A stretch of 64,000 nucleotides of DNA, from the NCBI GenBank assembly GCA_029204225.1, contig CM055112.1:25683922-25747921 (forward strand), given 5' to 3'. The notes under the pieces were generated by a model. That model was given only the letters and a program-made list of their open reading frames with translations, was not told the origin of the DNA and did no database searches. The DNA comes from Diphasiastrum complanatum. Lineage: Eukaryota; Streptophyta; Lycopodiopsida; Lycopodiales; Lycopodiaceae. Shown here piece after piece: positions 36,849-48,248 of the stretch (position 1 is its first letter; each line of letters starts with the position of its first letter). A program made the translations under genes and the position numbers.

Positions 36849-37480
36849 AGTTAAAATTCTTATAGGATCTAGTGCAATATATAGATCACATCAATCAATC
36901 ACCATAGCCACACCTCACAAGCTCTCAAAAATGGCACTACAAAAGTTAATTGTATCACAAAAAAAACTGTACATATAGTGTATTCACAAATTACATGAAA
37001 AGACGTGTCCTAAACTGCATGAAAAGACATGTGTCCTAAAATTGGCCTACCACCTACCAAACTAAGGTCGGGCCCAATATGGCCAAATTCCACCAACAAA
37101 CTCGAGACATGCCGCCAAGTATAACAAATATTATGAATAATATTATACACCTAAGTGCCTACCTTTGTGTGGCTACTCGGCTAACCCAAGTAGCCGGCTA
37201 TGGGACAAGTGCCCGACTGATTTGTTGATGGTGGATCAAGTCTCGGTAACAAACAAATACAATAAATCTAATTAACTATACATTTATTACAATATCACAT
37301 TTGAAGCTTATACAACTAAATCAAATCAGACCTGATTTCTAACCATGTGGTCATTTCGTGTCTAAGGAGGAAAATATGCCATAGTTATGTTATATTAGTT
37401 TACCATTATTATTCACCTTTTAATGACAATATCAGATCTAAACTTGGCAGTAATAGTTGTTATATTACTAGAAATACATG
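36849..37480 (-). mobile_element. Probable LTR beside the 36.8-kb primer site
   Basis: It is placed here only because it adjoins the primer site; no second copy is in the window and no clear TG terminus was found. It contains ACGTGTCCTAAA-type repeated words near 37000-37035. Limits are guesses. Confidence 0.3.
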
Positions 37481-38034
37481 TATTTAAAATTTTTGAAGAG
37501 TTACGTATGGTGTGCCCTCAAAATATAGAGTACATTTTATGAGTTTCAAGAAAAACACAAGTAATAAATTTGTCTATGCCTTTGTTTTTATGTTCTGGCA
37601 ATATTTAAGTGCTCTTGTCATGTTATCAACTGGAATAAACTCACCAAAATCACAAAATTTATATCAAAGACAAGCCATGTATAAAGTGACACTTATCTTG
37701 GCTTTGCTTATTCTCAAGGCAATGGGCAAGCCCATAATAAGAAAAGCAATATTTAGTAGTTCTTTTTACAGTCCTTTTCTCTCTCTAAGTTATAGACACT
37801 TGGGCAAATTTTCTTTGAGCCCTTAGCTACTACTTAATTACTCTTTCTTTTTTGCATTGCAACTAATGAATATACAATCTATGTGTGGCAGCTTTTGTGC
37901 AAAGCAATTCTTCTCAAATTATCTAGAAAACACTCGATGGTATGATTGAGTTGATCTTTTATAAATTGTCAACTTGGTATCAAAGTGGAGTGATTGCAAT
38001 TAGGGGCATGTATGTGAATACTGAATTCATTTAT
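37481..38034. other. No gene; primer-site-like word at 37975
   Basis: TGGTATCAAAGTGG at 37975 resembles the tRNA-Met primer site in plus orientation and may mark the end of another LTR scrap. The 104-codon ORF 37512-37826 has no domain. Confidence 0.35.
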
Positions 38035-38211
38035 CTATCGAACAAGAATAAAGGTCGAATAAGTGAATGTCGAATGAATAAAGATCGAATCATCATTGGT
38101 TGATTCGAATGAATAAATGTCGATTCTTTCGAATTCGATTTTTTAACTTTTTTTTATTAAACTGTACACTTTGTTAATAGAACCGAGACTTGTCTATCGA
38201 GCTATTCTACA
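38035..38211 (-). mobile_element. 3' LTR start of minus-strand copia
   Basis: On the minus strand the LTR begins TGTAGAATAGCTCGATAGACAAG just after a polypurine tract (TTTGAGAGGGAGT, 38212-38224). The block from TTTATCTATCGAACAAG to the LTR start matches 41053-41224 on the same strand. Confidence 0.7.
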
Positions 38212-38256
38212 ACTCCCTCTCAAAGTGGGCAGTTGGATTAATTCCAATCTTCTTCA

Positions 38257-39464
38257 CTACTTCTCAAACAAAGTTTTACTCAATGACTTTGTAAAGATAT
38301 CAGTTGTCATTTCCTCAGTAGCTATGAAGATTGTCTTCAGTATCTTCTTTTCGATTAAGTCCCAAACGACATGATACTTGATAGCTATGTGTTTCATTCT
38401 CGAATGAAATACATGATCTTTCATAAGATAGATTGCTGAAGTGTTATCCATAAGCAAGGCATAAGGTTCAAAAATATTTTCATCTAATCCTTCCAACATT
38501 TGTTTGATCCATGTTAGCTCGTTTGTCATCTTAGCTAGTGCTACATATTCAGCCTCACACGAGGATTGAGCTACTGTTGTCTGTGCCATATGCTAAAGTA
38601 CAATCTCCTGAAATACTTTGCTATCATCCTTCATGGATGCCTAGCTTGCGTCATTGTTCGATTTGAAATCTAGATTTCTTTGAATAACCCTAGTCCATAG
38701 TCTTTTGATTCTTGGAGATATTGCACCACTCTTTTTGCTAACTTCCAATGCAATGATCCTGGGTTTTGATTGTATTGGCTAAGCCTATAGACTGCAAATG
38801 TTGTATCAGGTCTGGTGTTGTCTGCAAGATACAATAATGATCCAATTTGTTGTCTTCGATAGGGTGTATTGGCCATTTGCTTCTTTTCTTCGAGAGTCTG
38901 CAGGCAATTTGTCTTGCTCAGTATCTTTCTAGGTATCATGGGAGTATGCACACCTTTGCATTCGATCATGTTGAAATCTTTGATGATTTTCTGAATATAC
39001 TTTTGTTGGTGAAGATACAACTTGCCAACTTCAAAGTCTCTTTCGATTTGTAAGCCTAGATAGCTTTTTGCTTCTCCTAGGTCAGTGATCTCAAATATTT
39101 CAGAAATGTCTCTTTTGACATCTGAAATCAACTCATCTTTTCTTGAGAAGATAAGAGTGTCATGTACATAAATAGCTAGAATGATAATTTCATCTTCGAC
39201 ATGTTTGATATAGACATTCGACTCAACGAACAAAGGTTTGAAGCCTAAAGAACGTAGTGCTTCGTCCTTCTTTTTATACCATTGTCTGGCTGTTTTTTTT
39301 AGACCATAGATGCTCTTATTCATGTGACATCTAAATTCTGGATATTCTTGACCTATAAAACCAAGTGGTTGATCCATGAATAGATCTTCTTCTAACTCTC
39401 TATGCAAGAAAGCAGTTTTCTCATCCACAATATGGATTTTGAGATCATGAGCTACTACAAGCAA
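38257..39464 (-). pseudogene. Copia RT and RNase H, mutated
   Basis: Minus strand: RT from VDEKTAFLHRELEEDLFMDQ through SIYGLKKTARQWYKK, then YVHD in place of the catalytic YVDD, ITDLGEAKSYLGLQIER and SLLYLADNTRPD; then RNase H with TTVAQSSCEAEYVALA, LMDNTSAIYL and MTTDIFTKSLSK. The Asp-to-His change would abolish polymerase activity. About 80 bp between the two ORFs holds stops. The family differs from the intact copia and matches the plus-strand fragments at 59.5 kb. Confidence 0.9.
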
Positions 39465-39520
39465 ATTGATGTGTGTTTAACTATAAGTGAGAAAGTATCA
39501 GTGTAGTTGATACCATATTT

Positions 39521-40330
39521 CTATGAAAATCCTTTTTCTACCAACCTTGCTTTGTATCTGATGATATTTCCATTAGGACCTATTTTGATCTTGTAGATCC
39601 ACTTGCATTTAACTAGTTTCCTTCCATCAGGTACAAGCGCAAGTGTCCATACATTGTTCTTGTGCATTGATGACATTTCATCCTCCATTGCTTGAATCCC
39701 ATGGTCTCTATCTGGCCCTTCAATAGCTTCTTCAAATATTTGAGGTTCTTCTGCAAAACCACAAGATTTGATAGCTATGTTTGTTGAAACATCTTGACCA
39801 AGTGGTATTCTATGTCTTGTAGACCTTCTCATAGTTTGTATAGGTTTTGAATTCAATTCTACAATTTCAGGTTCGACTGGTTCTACTTGAATTCGAACAG
39901 GTGATTCAAGTTTTTTGGGTACTCGAATTTGAAAGTAAAGCAAGCAGATGATGAATTGGAACTACTATCTAGACATAGTAGTGATTTACAATAAGTCTTA
40001 AGAATTTCATAGCCGATAAAACCACTATCTGCTATGTACTTTGATTCATCGAATATGACATCTCAAACTATGTTTATTCTTCCAGTTTCGGGTATGTAGA
40101 CTCGATAGTATGAAGAATTTAACTCAAATTCTAATAGAAAACCTTGTTTTGTCTTTTCATCAAGTTTCTTTATCAATTCGTCTAGTATATGCATATAAAC
40201 TACACATCCGAATGTCCGAACATGAGCCAGATTTGGCTTTGACTTCCACCATAGTTCATGAGGAATTTTGTCCGATATTTTGGACTTTAAAATTCGATTA
40301 TGTAGATAGTTCAATGTAGCCAGTGCTTCC
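39521..40330 (-). pseudogene. Copia integrase C-terminus and RT start
   Basis: Minus strand: LHNRILKSKISDKIPHELWW, HVRTFGCVVYMHI, GRINIV, then a linker with RRSTRHRIPLG and the RT start MEDEMSSMHKNNVWTL, CKWIYKIKIGPNGNIIRYKA. Frame changes separate the pieces. Confidence 0.85.
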
Positions 40331-41040
40331 GCCTATAACTACTTTGGTGCTTTCGCATGAGCCATCATACACCTGGCAACTTCCATTAGTATACAATTTT
40401 TTCGTTTCGCAATTCCATTGTGCTGAGGTGTGTATGATGTAGTCTTCATATGCATAGTACCTTGATCAGTACAAAAAGTTTTAAAATGTACTCACCTCCA
40501 CGATCTGTGCAAATTTGCTTCAACTTATTGCATGTTTGCTTCTCAGCCCAATTGGTATACTCAACGAATTGTTTGAAAGCTTCTGATTTTGTACAAATAA
40601 AGTATACTACAACGAACTTGTTGAAGTCATCAATAAACTTATTGAAATATTTTGCATCACCTAAAGACATTACTTCAAATGGTCCACATATATCTGAATG
40701 TACAATTTCTAGTACCTATCTCGACTCTTGATTTCGACTCCTTCAATTCTTTGACTTTTGTTGGCTTGGTACAAGGCTTCCATGTTCATGTGACATAACC
40801 TCTTCTGCCATTGATTCTTGAGCTTGATTCGCTTGCTCGAATCGAGTTTGAATGCTCAAGTGATATAAATTTTCATTTCTGTTACCTTTAGTAACTAGGT
40901 TATCAGAATCTTCATCTAACAATTTACAAGACTTCTTTGTGAAGGTTACTGACATCCTTGTGTCGACTATGGATTCAACCAACACTTGTCTTCTATACGA
41001 TCTGATCTTTTGCATCTTTTACAAATCTTTTTATCACCAA
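40331..41040 (-). pseudogene. Copia pre-integrase and integrase core
   Basis: Minus strand: TRMSVTFTKKSCKLLDEDSD, NLVTKGNRNENLYHLSIQ, then the integrase core SLGDAKYFNKFIDDFNKF and NKLKQICTDRGGEY. Much of the HHCC zinc region is missing, and Gag and protease are absent: the LTR remnant at 41053 directly abuts this piece. Confidence 0.85.
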
Positions 41041-41052
41041 AATCTCTTGAGT

Positions 41053-41224
41053 GTCGTTTATCTATCGAACAAGAATAAAGGTCAGATGAATAAAGATCAA
41101 ATCATCATTGGTTTTTTCGAATAAATAAATGTCGATTCTTTCGAATTCGATTTCTTAACCTTTGTCGATTAAACTGTACACTTTGTTAGTAGAACTGAGA
41201 CTTGTCTGTCAAAATGTTCTACAA
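41053..41224 (-). mobile_element. 5' LTR fragment of minus-strand copia
   Basis: Same-orientation match of 38035-38211. Its outer end reads, on the minus strand, TGTAGAACATTTTGACAGACAAG. The LTR 3' part, primer site, Gag and protease are deleted between it and the internal sequence. Confidence 0.7.
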
Positions 41225-41229
41225 AAATA

Positions 41230-42284
41230 ATTTCATAAAATTTATCTCTAAGTATGAAATGCATATTGACCTAAATTGCCAATTAATCATGAACAAGATT
41301 CACATTAGCAAAGATGTGATCTTTGATGAGATGCATAGGTATGAAGATGAAGACCATGCAAGTGGTGAAAGCATCAAAAGACTTCCCACAATTTTGGAGG
41401 AAGAAGATGAAGAAGATGCTCCACAAGATGATGCACGTGAAGACGAGAGTCGAGAGGGTGAGTATGAAAGGACACCACCTATTCAAGAGCCTAGGGGGAG
41501 GTACTTGCCAATAGGAGCAATAAAGGAGAAACCGGTTGGAAGTAAGAGACATTACTTAGACACTCCTTGGATTACATACTCTCCACATAGTGTATCACCT
41601 GAATCTAAGATACCAAAATGGTATGAAAGGAGAAGTGAGAAGATCAACGCGGGAAAGGAAGTCTCCCGATCGTTATCATGTGAACTATGCCCTAATGAGT
41701 GACATTTTGAAGTGTCGAGAGCCATCTACCTTTGATGAGGCAAAAGATCACAAAGAGTGGCAAAGGGCAATGGAGGAGGAGATAGAATCCATCCACAAGC
41801 ATGATACATGTGAGTTGGTTGATCTACCACTTGGAGATGGGTGTTTAGAACAAAGTTTCATGTGGATGGCACGATAGCAAAGCATAAGGCATGCCTAGTA
41901 GTGAAGGGTTATGAGCAAAGCAAAGGAAATGACTATGAAGAGACATTTGCTCTAGTGGCTAAGTGGACTACGCTACGCCTTATCATTGGCTTAGCATCTC
42001 ATTTTGTGTAGAAGATCCATCAAATGGATGTGAAGTCCGCATTTTTAAATGGTGACTTAGAGGAAGAAGTTTACATTGTCCAACCACAGGGCTTCATGGC
42101 AAAAGGGCAAGAACAGAAGGTATGTAAACTACACAAAGCACTTTATGGCCTTAAGCAAGCGCCACGCGCATGGTATGGACACATTGACAATTACTTTCTT
42201 TCTCATGGGTTTGTAAGAACAAATTCAGATCCAAACCTTTACTGGAAAAAAAAATTTTGGGCAAGGCACTGCCACGCGTGGTAG
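41230..42284 (+). pseudogene. Copia integrase end and RT fragment
   Basis: Plus strand: NKIHISKDVIFDEMHRYEDE, an acidic linker, RRSTRERKSPDRYHVNYAL, STFDEAKDHKEWQRAMEEEI, a broken middle RT with ETFALVAKWTTLRLIIGLAS, then MDVKSAFLNGDLEEEVYIVQ, LYGLKQAPRAWYGHID and GFVRTNSDPNLYW. It stops before YVDD at 42245, where an A-rich run and a palindrome begin. It has at least two frameshifts. Confidence 0.85.
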
Positions 42285-42288
42285 TGCC
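42265..42288. repeat. 24-bp imperfect palindrome
   Basis: GGCACTGCCACGCGTGGTAGTGCC reads nearly the same on both strands (one mismatched pair), flanked by A/T runs, at the break point of the copia fragment. Confidence 0.85.
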
Positions 42289-42402
42289 ACACAAAAATAT
42301 TTTAACAAAAAAAAAATCCGCGAAATGGAAAAGGTGGGGGCCTCGACTGCATTTGCAAATAGATTTCATGAAGAGAAGCTTTTGAAAGAAAAGCTTTGGG
42401 GG

Positions 42403-42406
<4 letters not shown>

Positions 42407-42494
<88 letters not shown>
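42407..42494. repeat. (GA)n microsatellite, ~88 bp
   Basis: GA tract preceded by a G-rich run. Confidence 0.97.
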
Positions 42495-42497
<3 letters not shown>

Positions 42498-42585
42498 TTT
42501 TGTTTGTTAATTTTTCATTGTTTATTGATTTGTTTATTGGTTGGTTAGTGAATGATTATTCATTGTTGGCTTTTGTAGAAAAAAG

Positions 42586-42799
42586 CTATGCAATTTTGAA
42601 GGAAAGGAGGCAATGCTTCGTAGGAAGATTAGTCCTATCTACAGGAGTTGGTCTAGGAGCAGCAGACTGAGATACATGTAACCTACAGTACCTATCCCTC
42701 ATTCTCATCAAAAGCTGAAAATCCTTGGGCATTATGGTAACCCTCTTGGTATGGATGGCAAGCAATAAAGAATCCTCAAAAAAAAGGCTAATATAATCT
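42586..42799 (-). pseudogene. CENH3-like: CENH3-like histone pseudogene, C-terminal part
   Basis: The minus strand reads YISLFFEDSLLLAIHTKRVT followed by IMPKDFQLLMRMRDR, the end of the histone fold of H3 (compare the H3 pattern LFED-x2-LCAIHAKRVTIMPKD). The usual LARR-I-G end is replaced by LLMRMRD and followed by about 35 extra residues to a stop at 42586. It is continuous with 49112-49384; the copia sits exactly between the codons of the alpha-2 helix, after EATED. No intron interrupts this part, unlike known plant CENH3 genes, which suggests a processed copy. Confidence 0.75.
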
Positions 42800-43659
42800 T
42801 GTTGAAAATTGTCACTTCTCACTTGACATTGGTTCATGTAAATATTGATCAAACATTAGAATATGTTGATGATATGATTTCACACGTGTGGAGCATGTTC
42901 CCATGTTTGAAAGGATGTACTTTTCATGTTTGTATATATCCAAATTGATTTTGTATCATTCTAGTTAGTGTGAACATGAAATGACTAGTTTTTAGTCAAG
43001 TTGACTAGTCACCTACAAATTAGCTTTTCCTTGCATGTGCATGAGTAAATGCTCCCACATGGCAAGTGGATGTTCACATGTGTGTATAGAGTACTAGAAG
43101 ATAAGAGTTGACCATTTTCCTTAGATCCTATTTTGTAGGGAATATTCCTATATTCTAGGAGACTAGCTTTTTGGATTTTAGTCATATTCTAGAAGGTCAA
43201 CTATTGGATAAGGATCAAGGATGGATCAAATGGATAGATATGAGTGATGTGGCACTCTTCACACGTGTGAAGGCCTGCTGGACTGTACCAGACTCATGGA
43301 TGTACTTGATCCATAAAAGGATCATCATTTTGCTAAGAAAATAGATGAGACTTTTGCACTACACTTTTGTGAGATTTCTAGTCATTTGTCTTGTGATTTT
43401 TATGCATGATTGCTATCTAGTATCATTGTACTTGTTGTTTCAGGTGCAGGCCGTACAGTGGACAGTACTCCACACGTGTGAAGCCGCTCTCACTAAAAAA
43501 TGATGTGTTGATCCATTGCTCTTGCTTAAATCCAAGTGTAGTGAATCTAGATCAAGATCTAATGTGTAGAACTTGATAGATTCATTGATTAAGCAACCAA
43601 TAACTCTCTATGATTGTAAAGTACAATCATTATTGTCCTAAAAACTGTAAAATTTATCA
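42800..43659 (+). mobile_element. 5' LTR of the intact copia
   Basis: 860 bp, TGTTGAAAATTG...AAATTTATCA. It contains CACACGTGTG palindromes at about 42881, 43260 and 43471 and a CCATAAAAGG box near 43311 that may serve as TATA box. It drives transcription of the element in living copies. Confidence 0.93.
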
Positions 43660-43671
43660 TGGTATCAGAGC
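43660..43671 (+). other. Primer-binding site of the intact copia
   Basis: TGGTATCAGAGC directly follows the LTR and is complementary to the 3' end of initiator tRNA-Met. Confidence 0.95.
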
Positions 43672-44254
43672 TAAGTAAGAGAGTGATCATTGAATCATAA
43701 ATCTTGTAAAGATCATTGGCAAAATTTGTTTTTTGGCCAATACTAGTGAGGGCGAGTTCTTCTAGAGTGATAGCTTGTAATCATTTGGATCAAAACGACT
43801 TGGAGGCTGTGTATGTACTTTTCACACGTGTGAAACCGTACAGCAACTTTCAATTCAAGTTACTTTGTGTTTTTTGGTCCCAAAATCACAATACTAGTTC
43901 ATTTTTGGTGCTTTTTGAAGCATAGTATTGATCTAGATTCATTCTAACTAATGCCTATGACCAAATAGTGTTTTGGATCATTGAAGCATTTCTTTTTAGA
44001 GTCTAAGATCAGATCTAAGAGGCTGATTTGTTCAGATCCTTAGTTGAAGTGAAATCTCTAAGAAAAGTGTAAAGCAATTTTTTTTGTGAGAGTGAAAGCT
44101 AGAAATTTTTGGTAAGATCTTTGAGTATCATTCAAGCTTGTGTGTTAGTTTGATAGAGACAAGCCTATAGGCATTCTAGTAAGCTTTAGGCCACTTCATA
44201 GATCTTTTAAAATTCAAAAATCTTTGTGATTTTTAAAAGAGCATTCATTCTAAA
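43672..44254 (+). other. Leader of the intact copia
   Basis: About 580 bp without coding signal; it contains one more TTCACACGTGTGAAAC palindrome at about 43822. Confidence 0.75.
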
Positions 44255-47200
44255 ATGTCATCCATGGGTGGATATTTGATGGAACCAAGTGAGAGACTCA
44301 CTTCCACAAATTATTCCATTTGGAAAGTGAGAATGGAATCACTCCTAGTGATCCATGATCTATATGACATAGTTCAAGGAGTAGAGGAAGAGCCTCAAAC
44401 TCCCCAAGAACAAGCCAAATACAAGAAGAGAGCAAGATTAGCTCTACATTGCATAAAGTTAAATGTATGCAATGACCTCTTGAAAGAGGTGTCTTCTTGT
44501 ACCTCATCCAAAGAGGCTTGGGATTCATTAAAGAGCATTTATGAATCCAACAATACTTCAAGAATCCTCATGCTAAGAAATCAAGTTTTCCAAAGCATGA
44601 AAGGAAGTGGAGAGAGTGGACAAGAGTATGTTCTTAGGATCAAATCTCTTAACAAGGAGTTAAGTGCAATAGGAGAGAAGATCCAAGATCAAGAACTAGT
44701 ACAAATCATTTTGAATGGTCTAAGTGATGAGTTTACCAACTTAGTCCAATCATTTGCCATTCAAGACTCTCTTCCATCCATTGAAAAGTTGCACAATGTT
44801 CTTGTGGCCGAGGAGAGTAGGCTTCTACACCTCAAGACAAGAATGGATAGCATGTCACTTAATGGAGGAGAGGAGAAAGCTAACTTTACATCTAAAGGCA
44901 AGAAAAAGCAAAATCCATTCAAGAAAAATCAAGGCAAGGAGGCCGAGATGAAGAATGGAGGATCTACCTCCAAAGGCAAAGTGAAGAACAAGGCAAAACT
45001 AAAGTGTTTCTTTTGTGGAAAGAAAGGACACTTTGCCTCAGAATGCTACTTGAAGAAGAATCAACAAGCCAAAGGAGATCAAGGGAACATTGCTCAAGAG
45101 GAAGAATATGAGGATGGATTCAACACATCCTTAATGGTTGCATCTACACCAACTTCAAGTCAAGACACATGGTGGATAGATAGTGGGGCTAGTTCTCACA
45201 TGTCCTTTAACAAGCATTATTTTTCTACTCTTCTATCTTGTAATGACTCTAAGAAGTCAATATACACTGCTAGTGATCAAGCATGCAAGATAGATGGCAT
45301 AGGATCTATACCTCTTTGTTTAGGCACATCTAAAAGGATAGATCTAGATAATGTTTTGTATGTTCCTACCATTTCAAGAAACTTGCTTAGTGTAGGACAA
45401 TTAATGGACAATGGACTAGATGTACATTTCAAGAATGGAGTTTGTTCCATCTTGAAAAATGATAAGTGCATAGCTAGTGGCATTAAGCAAGGTAGACTTT
45501 TCAAGTTGGATGCTAATGTTGCAAGTGAAAGTGTGAACTTGGCTAGGGAGGAGCTAACTCAAGTGGAGCTTTGGCATAAGAGATTAGGCCATCCTAATCT
45601 TCAATCTATGGAGTCAATGGCAAGCAAGGAACTAGCTCTCGGCCTACCAAGAGCTTTCAAGAAGTGTGGAAAAATGTGTGAGGCATGTGGCCTTGCAAAG
45701 TCACACAAATCTTCTTACAAGAAATCTTCATCAAGATCTCTCTCTCCCTTGGATCTCATACATTCTGATGTACATAGTTTTTCACATGCAAGTAATGGAG
45801 GTGCCTTGATGTATGTAACTTTTATAGATGATTGTACTAGATTCACATGGATTGAGTTACTATCAAAGAAAAATCTTGTTTATGAAGCTTTCATTAAGTT
45901 CAAGTCTCTAGTAGAGAAACAACTTAGTACTTCTATCAAAGCACTAAGATGTGATAATGGAGGAGAGTACACCTCCAATAAAATGAAAGACTTTTGTGAG
46001 ATCAATGGTATTAAGTTACAATACACTTGTTCCTACACCCCTCAACAAAATGGGGTGGCCGAGAGGAAAAATAGGAGTCTATGTGAGTGTGCAAAGTCCT
46101 TGAGGCTTGATGCATCACTTCCCATCTCATTTTGGGGAGAAGCCATAACATGTGCTAATTATTTGTGTAATAGACTTCCTAGTAGTGCTATAGATGGGAT
46201 CTCACCTTATCAAGCCTTGTTTGATAAGAAACCCAATGTAAAATATTTTAAGATCTTTGGATGTACTTGTTATGTACACATTCCTTTGGAGACTAGAAGG
46301 AAAGAAGATGCTACCTCCTTCAAAGGAATCTTTGTTGGCTATGGAGAAAATAGCAAGGGATATAGGATATATGATCCTACATCCAAGAAAGTAAAGGTAA
46401 GCAAGGATGTACTTTTTGATGAGTCACAATTTGCTAAGAGCTTGTCAAATGGATCTAACCCATTGTGCATTGAAGATCTTGACAAATCCGAGGAGGATCT
46501 TGACAAACCCGAGGAGGATCATGACAAACCCGAGGATGGAGATTTGGATCCAAGTCAAAAGGGGCCAAGAAGATCATCAAGGAGCAAGGCCGAGCCCTCA
46601 AGGCTTACCTATGTGGACAAGGGAAAGCAAAAGGAAGGCTCTACATCTTCTACCTCTTACTCTTTTTTAGCTACATTGATTGAAGAACCATCATCTTTTG
46701 AAGAAGCATGTAAATCTAAAGTTTGGAGAGATGCAATGCAAGTAGAGTATGATGCATTAGAAGAAAATCATACTTGGAATCTTGTAAATCTTCCAAGAGG
46801 AAAGAAACCACTTGCATGTAAGTGGATTTATAGAATTAAGTACAATCAAGATGGATCTATTAGTAAATACAAAGCTAGGCTTGTTGCTAAGGGATTTCTT
46901 CAAATAAAAGGATTGGATTATGAAGAAACATTTGCACCTGTAGCTAAGCTTGTAACTATTAGATTAATCATTTGCATTGCTACTTTGTTCAAATGGGATC
47001 TCTACCAAATGGATGTGACAAATGCCTTCTTGAATGGCTTCTTAGAAGAGGAAATCTACATGATGCAACCCGAGGGCTTCATCAAGATTGGTGAGGAGCA
47101 AAAGGTGTGCTACTTAAGGAAGAGCCTATATGGCTTGAAGCAAGCACCTAGAGCTTGGTACTCTAGGTTGCATGATTTTCTCTATTCCCTTGGCTTTGTA

Positions 47201-48235
47201 CTAAGTGCTTATGAACCTTCTTTATATTTCAAATGTAATGAAGGAAAGATCATCATTTTGGTTCTTTATGTTGATGACATCATTATGACAGGAAATGATG
47301 ATGATGGCATAGGCAAAGTAAAAGTTGACTTATCTAGTGAGTTCAAGATGGTAGATCTAGGCTTCCTAAAGTTTATACTTGGGATAGAAGTGTCTAGAAG
47401 TAGCAATTGTACTTTCATAAGTCAATCTAAGTATGCTACTTCCATTCTTGAAAGATTTGGTATGAAAGATTGTAAGGGGATTGACACCCCTATGGAGCAT
47501 GTTGTGAAAGCAACTAATGAAGGTGATGAAGCATCCTTTGAGGACATCACTCTCTTTAGGAAGCTTATAGGCTCTCTAATCTATTTAACCATCACTAGAC
47601 CTGACTTAAGTTTTTGTGTAAGCAAGTTGAGTCAAAGTATGCAATCTCCTTTAATTCATCATTGGAAAAGTGCCAAGAGAGTACTTAGATATGTTTCTAG
47701 TACTAGATTTTTTGGTATACTTTATGAAGGATCTAACTTGCACTTGAGAGCCTACTCGGATTCAGATTTTGCAGGTGACAAGATGGATAGGAAGTCCATT
47801 AGTGCATTTGCAACATTTCTTTGTGGAGGAGTGATATCTTGGCTTTCCAAAAAGCAAGATACAATCTCACTATCTTCTTGTGAAGCCGAGTACAAGGCAT
47901 TGACTTCAACAACCAAAGAGCTCTTATGGCTAAGAAGACTCTTGATGGAACTACATGTGCTAGAGGCCGAGGAGATCCCTTACATATTTTGTGACAATCA
48001 AGCTTCTCAACAAATTGCTTCAAATCCTATCTTCCATGCTAGAACAAAGCATATTGAGATAGCTCACCACTTTGTGAGGGAGAAGGTACAATCCAAGGAA
48101 GTGCAACTACATCATGTACCATCATCCGAATGCATAGCTGATATCTTAACCAAACCATTGTCCAAAGATCCATTTTTTAAGTTAAGATATGCTCTTGGAA
48201 TTGTAGATAGATGTACACTAGATTTGCCAAGTTAG
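44255..48235 (+). CDS. Copia Gag-Pol polyprotein, intact
   Basis: A single 1,326-codon frame encodes the whole replication machinery. Gag starts YLMEPSERLTSTNYSIWKVR and holds the CCHC knuckle from Cys251 (CFFCGKKGHFASEC). Protease has WWIDSGASSHM with the catalytic Asp at 309. The integrase zinc start is LWHKRLGHPN; its catalytic residues are Asp505 (HSDVHSF), Asp567 (CDNGGEY) and Glu603 (GVAERKNR), giving the D-x35-E spacing. The acidic linker carries a small EEDLDKPEEDHDKPED repeat. Reverse transcriptase has its YVDD at 1005-1008, and RNase H has YSDSDFAGD and SLSSCEAEYKAL. Length and order are typical of plant copia elements. There is no internal frameshift or stop codon; Gag-Pol appears as one frame, so the Gag to Pol ratio must be set by some other means. 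Putatively autonomous. The start ATG is the first in frame, at the conserved MSSMGGYL. Confidence 0.97.
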   Translation: MSSMGGYLMEPSERLTSTNYSIWKVRMESLLVIHDLYDIVQGVEEEPQTPQEQAKYKKRARLALHCIKLNVCNDLLKEVSSCTSSKEAWDSLKSIYESNNTSRILMLRNQVFQSMKGSGESGQEYVLRIKSLNKELSAIGEKIQDQELVQIILNGLSDEFTNLVQSFAIQDSLPSIEKLHNVLVAEESRLLHLKTRMDSMSLNGGEEKANFTSKGKKKQNPFKKNQGKEAEMKNGGSTSKGKVKNKAKLKCFFCGKKGHFASECYLKKNQQAKGDQGNIAQEEEYEDGFNTSLMVASTPTSSQDTWWIDSGASSHMSFNKHYFSTLLSCNDSKKSIYTASDQACKIDGIGSIPLCLGTSKRIDLDNVLYVPTISRNLLSVGQLMDNGLDVHFKNGVCSILKNDKCIASGIKQGRLFKLDANVASESVNLAREELTQVELWHKRLGHPNLQSMESMASKELALGLPRAFKKCGKMCEACGLAKSHKSSYKKSSSRSLSPLDLIHSDVHSFSHASNGGALMYVTFIDDCTRFTWIELLSKKNLVYEAFIKFKSLVEKQLSTSIKALRCDNGGEYTSNKMKDFCEINGIKLQYTCSYTPQQNGVAERKNRSLCECAKSLRLDASLPISFWGEAITCANYLCNRLPSSAIDGISPYQALFDKKPNVKYFKIFGCTCYVHIPLETRRKEDATSFKGIFVGYGENSKGYRIYDPTSKKVKVSKDVLFDESQFAKSLSNGSNPLCIEDLDKSEEDLDKPEEDHDKPEDGDLDPSQKGPRRSSRSKAEPSRLTYVDKGKQKEGSTSSTSYSFLATLIEEPSSFEEACKSKVWRDAMQVEYDALEENHTWNLVNLPRGKKPLACKWIYRIKYNQDGSISKYKARLVAKGFLQIKGLDYEETFAPVAKLVTIRLIICIATLFKWDLYQMDVTNAFLNGFLEEEIYMMQPEGFIKIGEEQKVCYLRKSLYGLKQAPRAWYSRLHDFLYSLGFVLSAYEPSLYFKCNEGKIIILVLYVDDIIMTGNDDDGIGKVKVDLSSEFKMVDLGFLKFILGIEVSRSSNCTFISQSKYATSILERFGMKDCKGIDTPMEHVVKATNEGDEASFEDITLFRKLIGSLIYLTITRPDLSFCVSKLSQSMQSPLIHHWKSAKRVLRYVSSTRFFGILYEGSNLHLRAYSDSDFAGDKMDRKSISAFATFLCGGVISWLSKKQDTISLSSCEAEYKALTSTTKELLWLRRLLMELHVLEAEEIPYIFCDNQASQQIASNPIFHARTKHIEIAHHFVREKVQSKEVQLHHVPSSECIADILTKPLSKDPFFKLRYALGIVDRCTLDLPS

Positions 48236-48248
48236 AAGTGAGGAGGAG
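48236..48248 (+). other. Polypurine tract
   Basis: AAGTGAGGAGGAG ends exactly at the 3' LTR, right after the Pol stop codon; it primes plus-strand DNA synthesis. Confidence 0.9.

Noticed and set aside
36591-36854. 87-codon plus-strand ORF near the primer site as a gene
   Set aside because: No motif; the primer site shows that the element there runs on the minus strand.
42325-42510. 61-codon ORF with RE repeats
   Set aside because: Again the (GA)n tract with a short unique lead-in.
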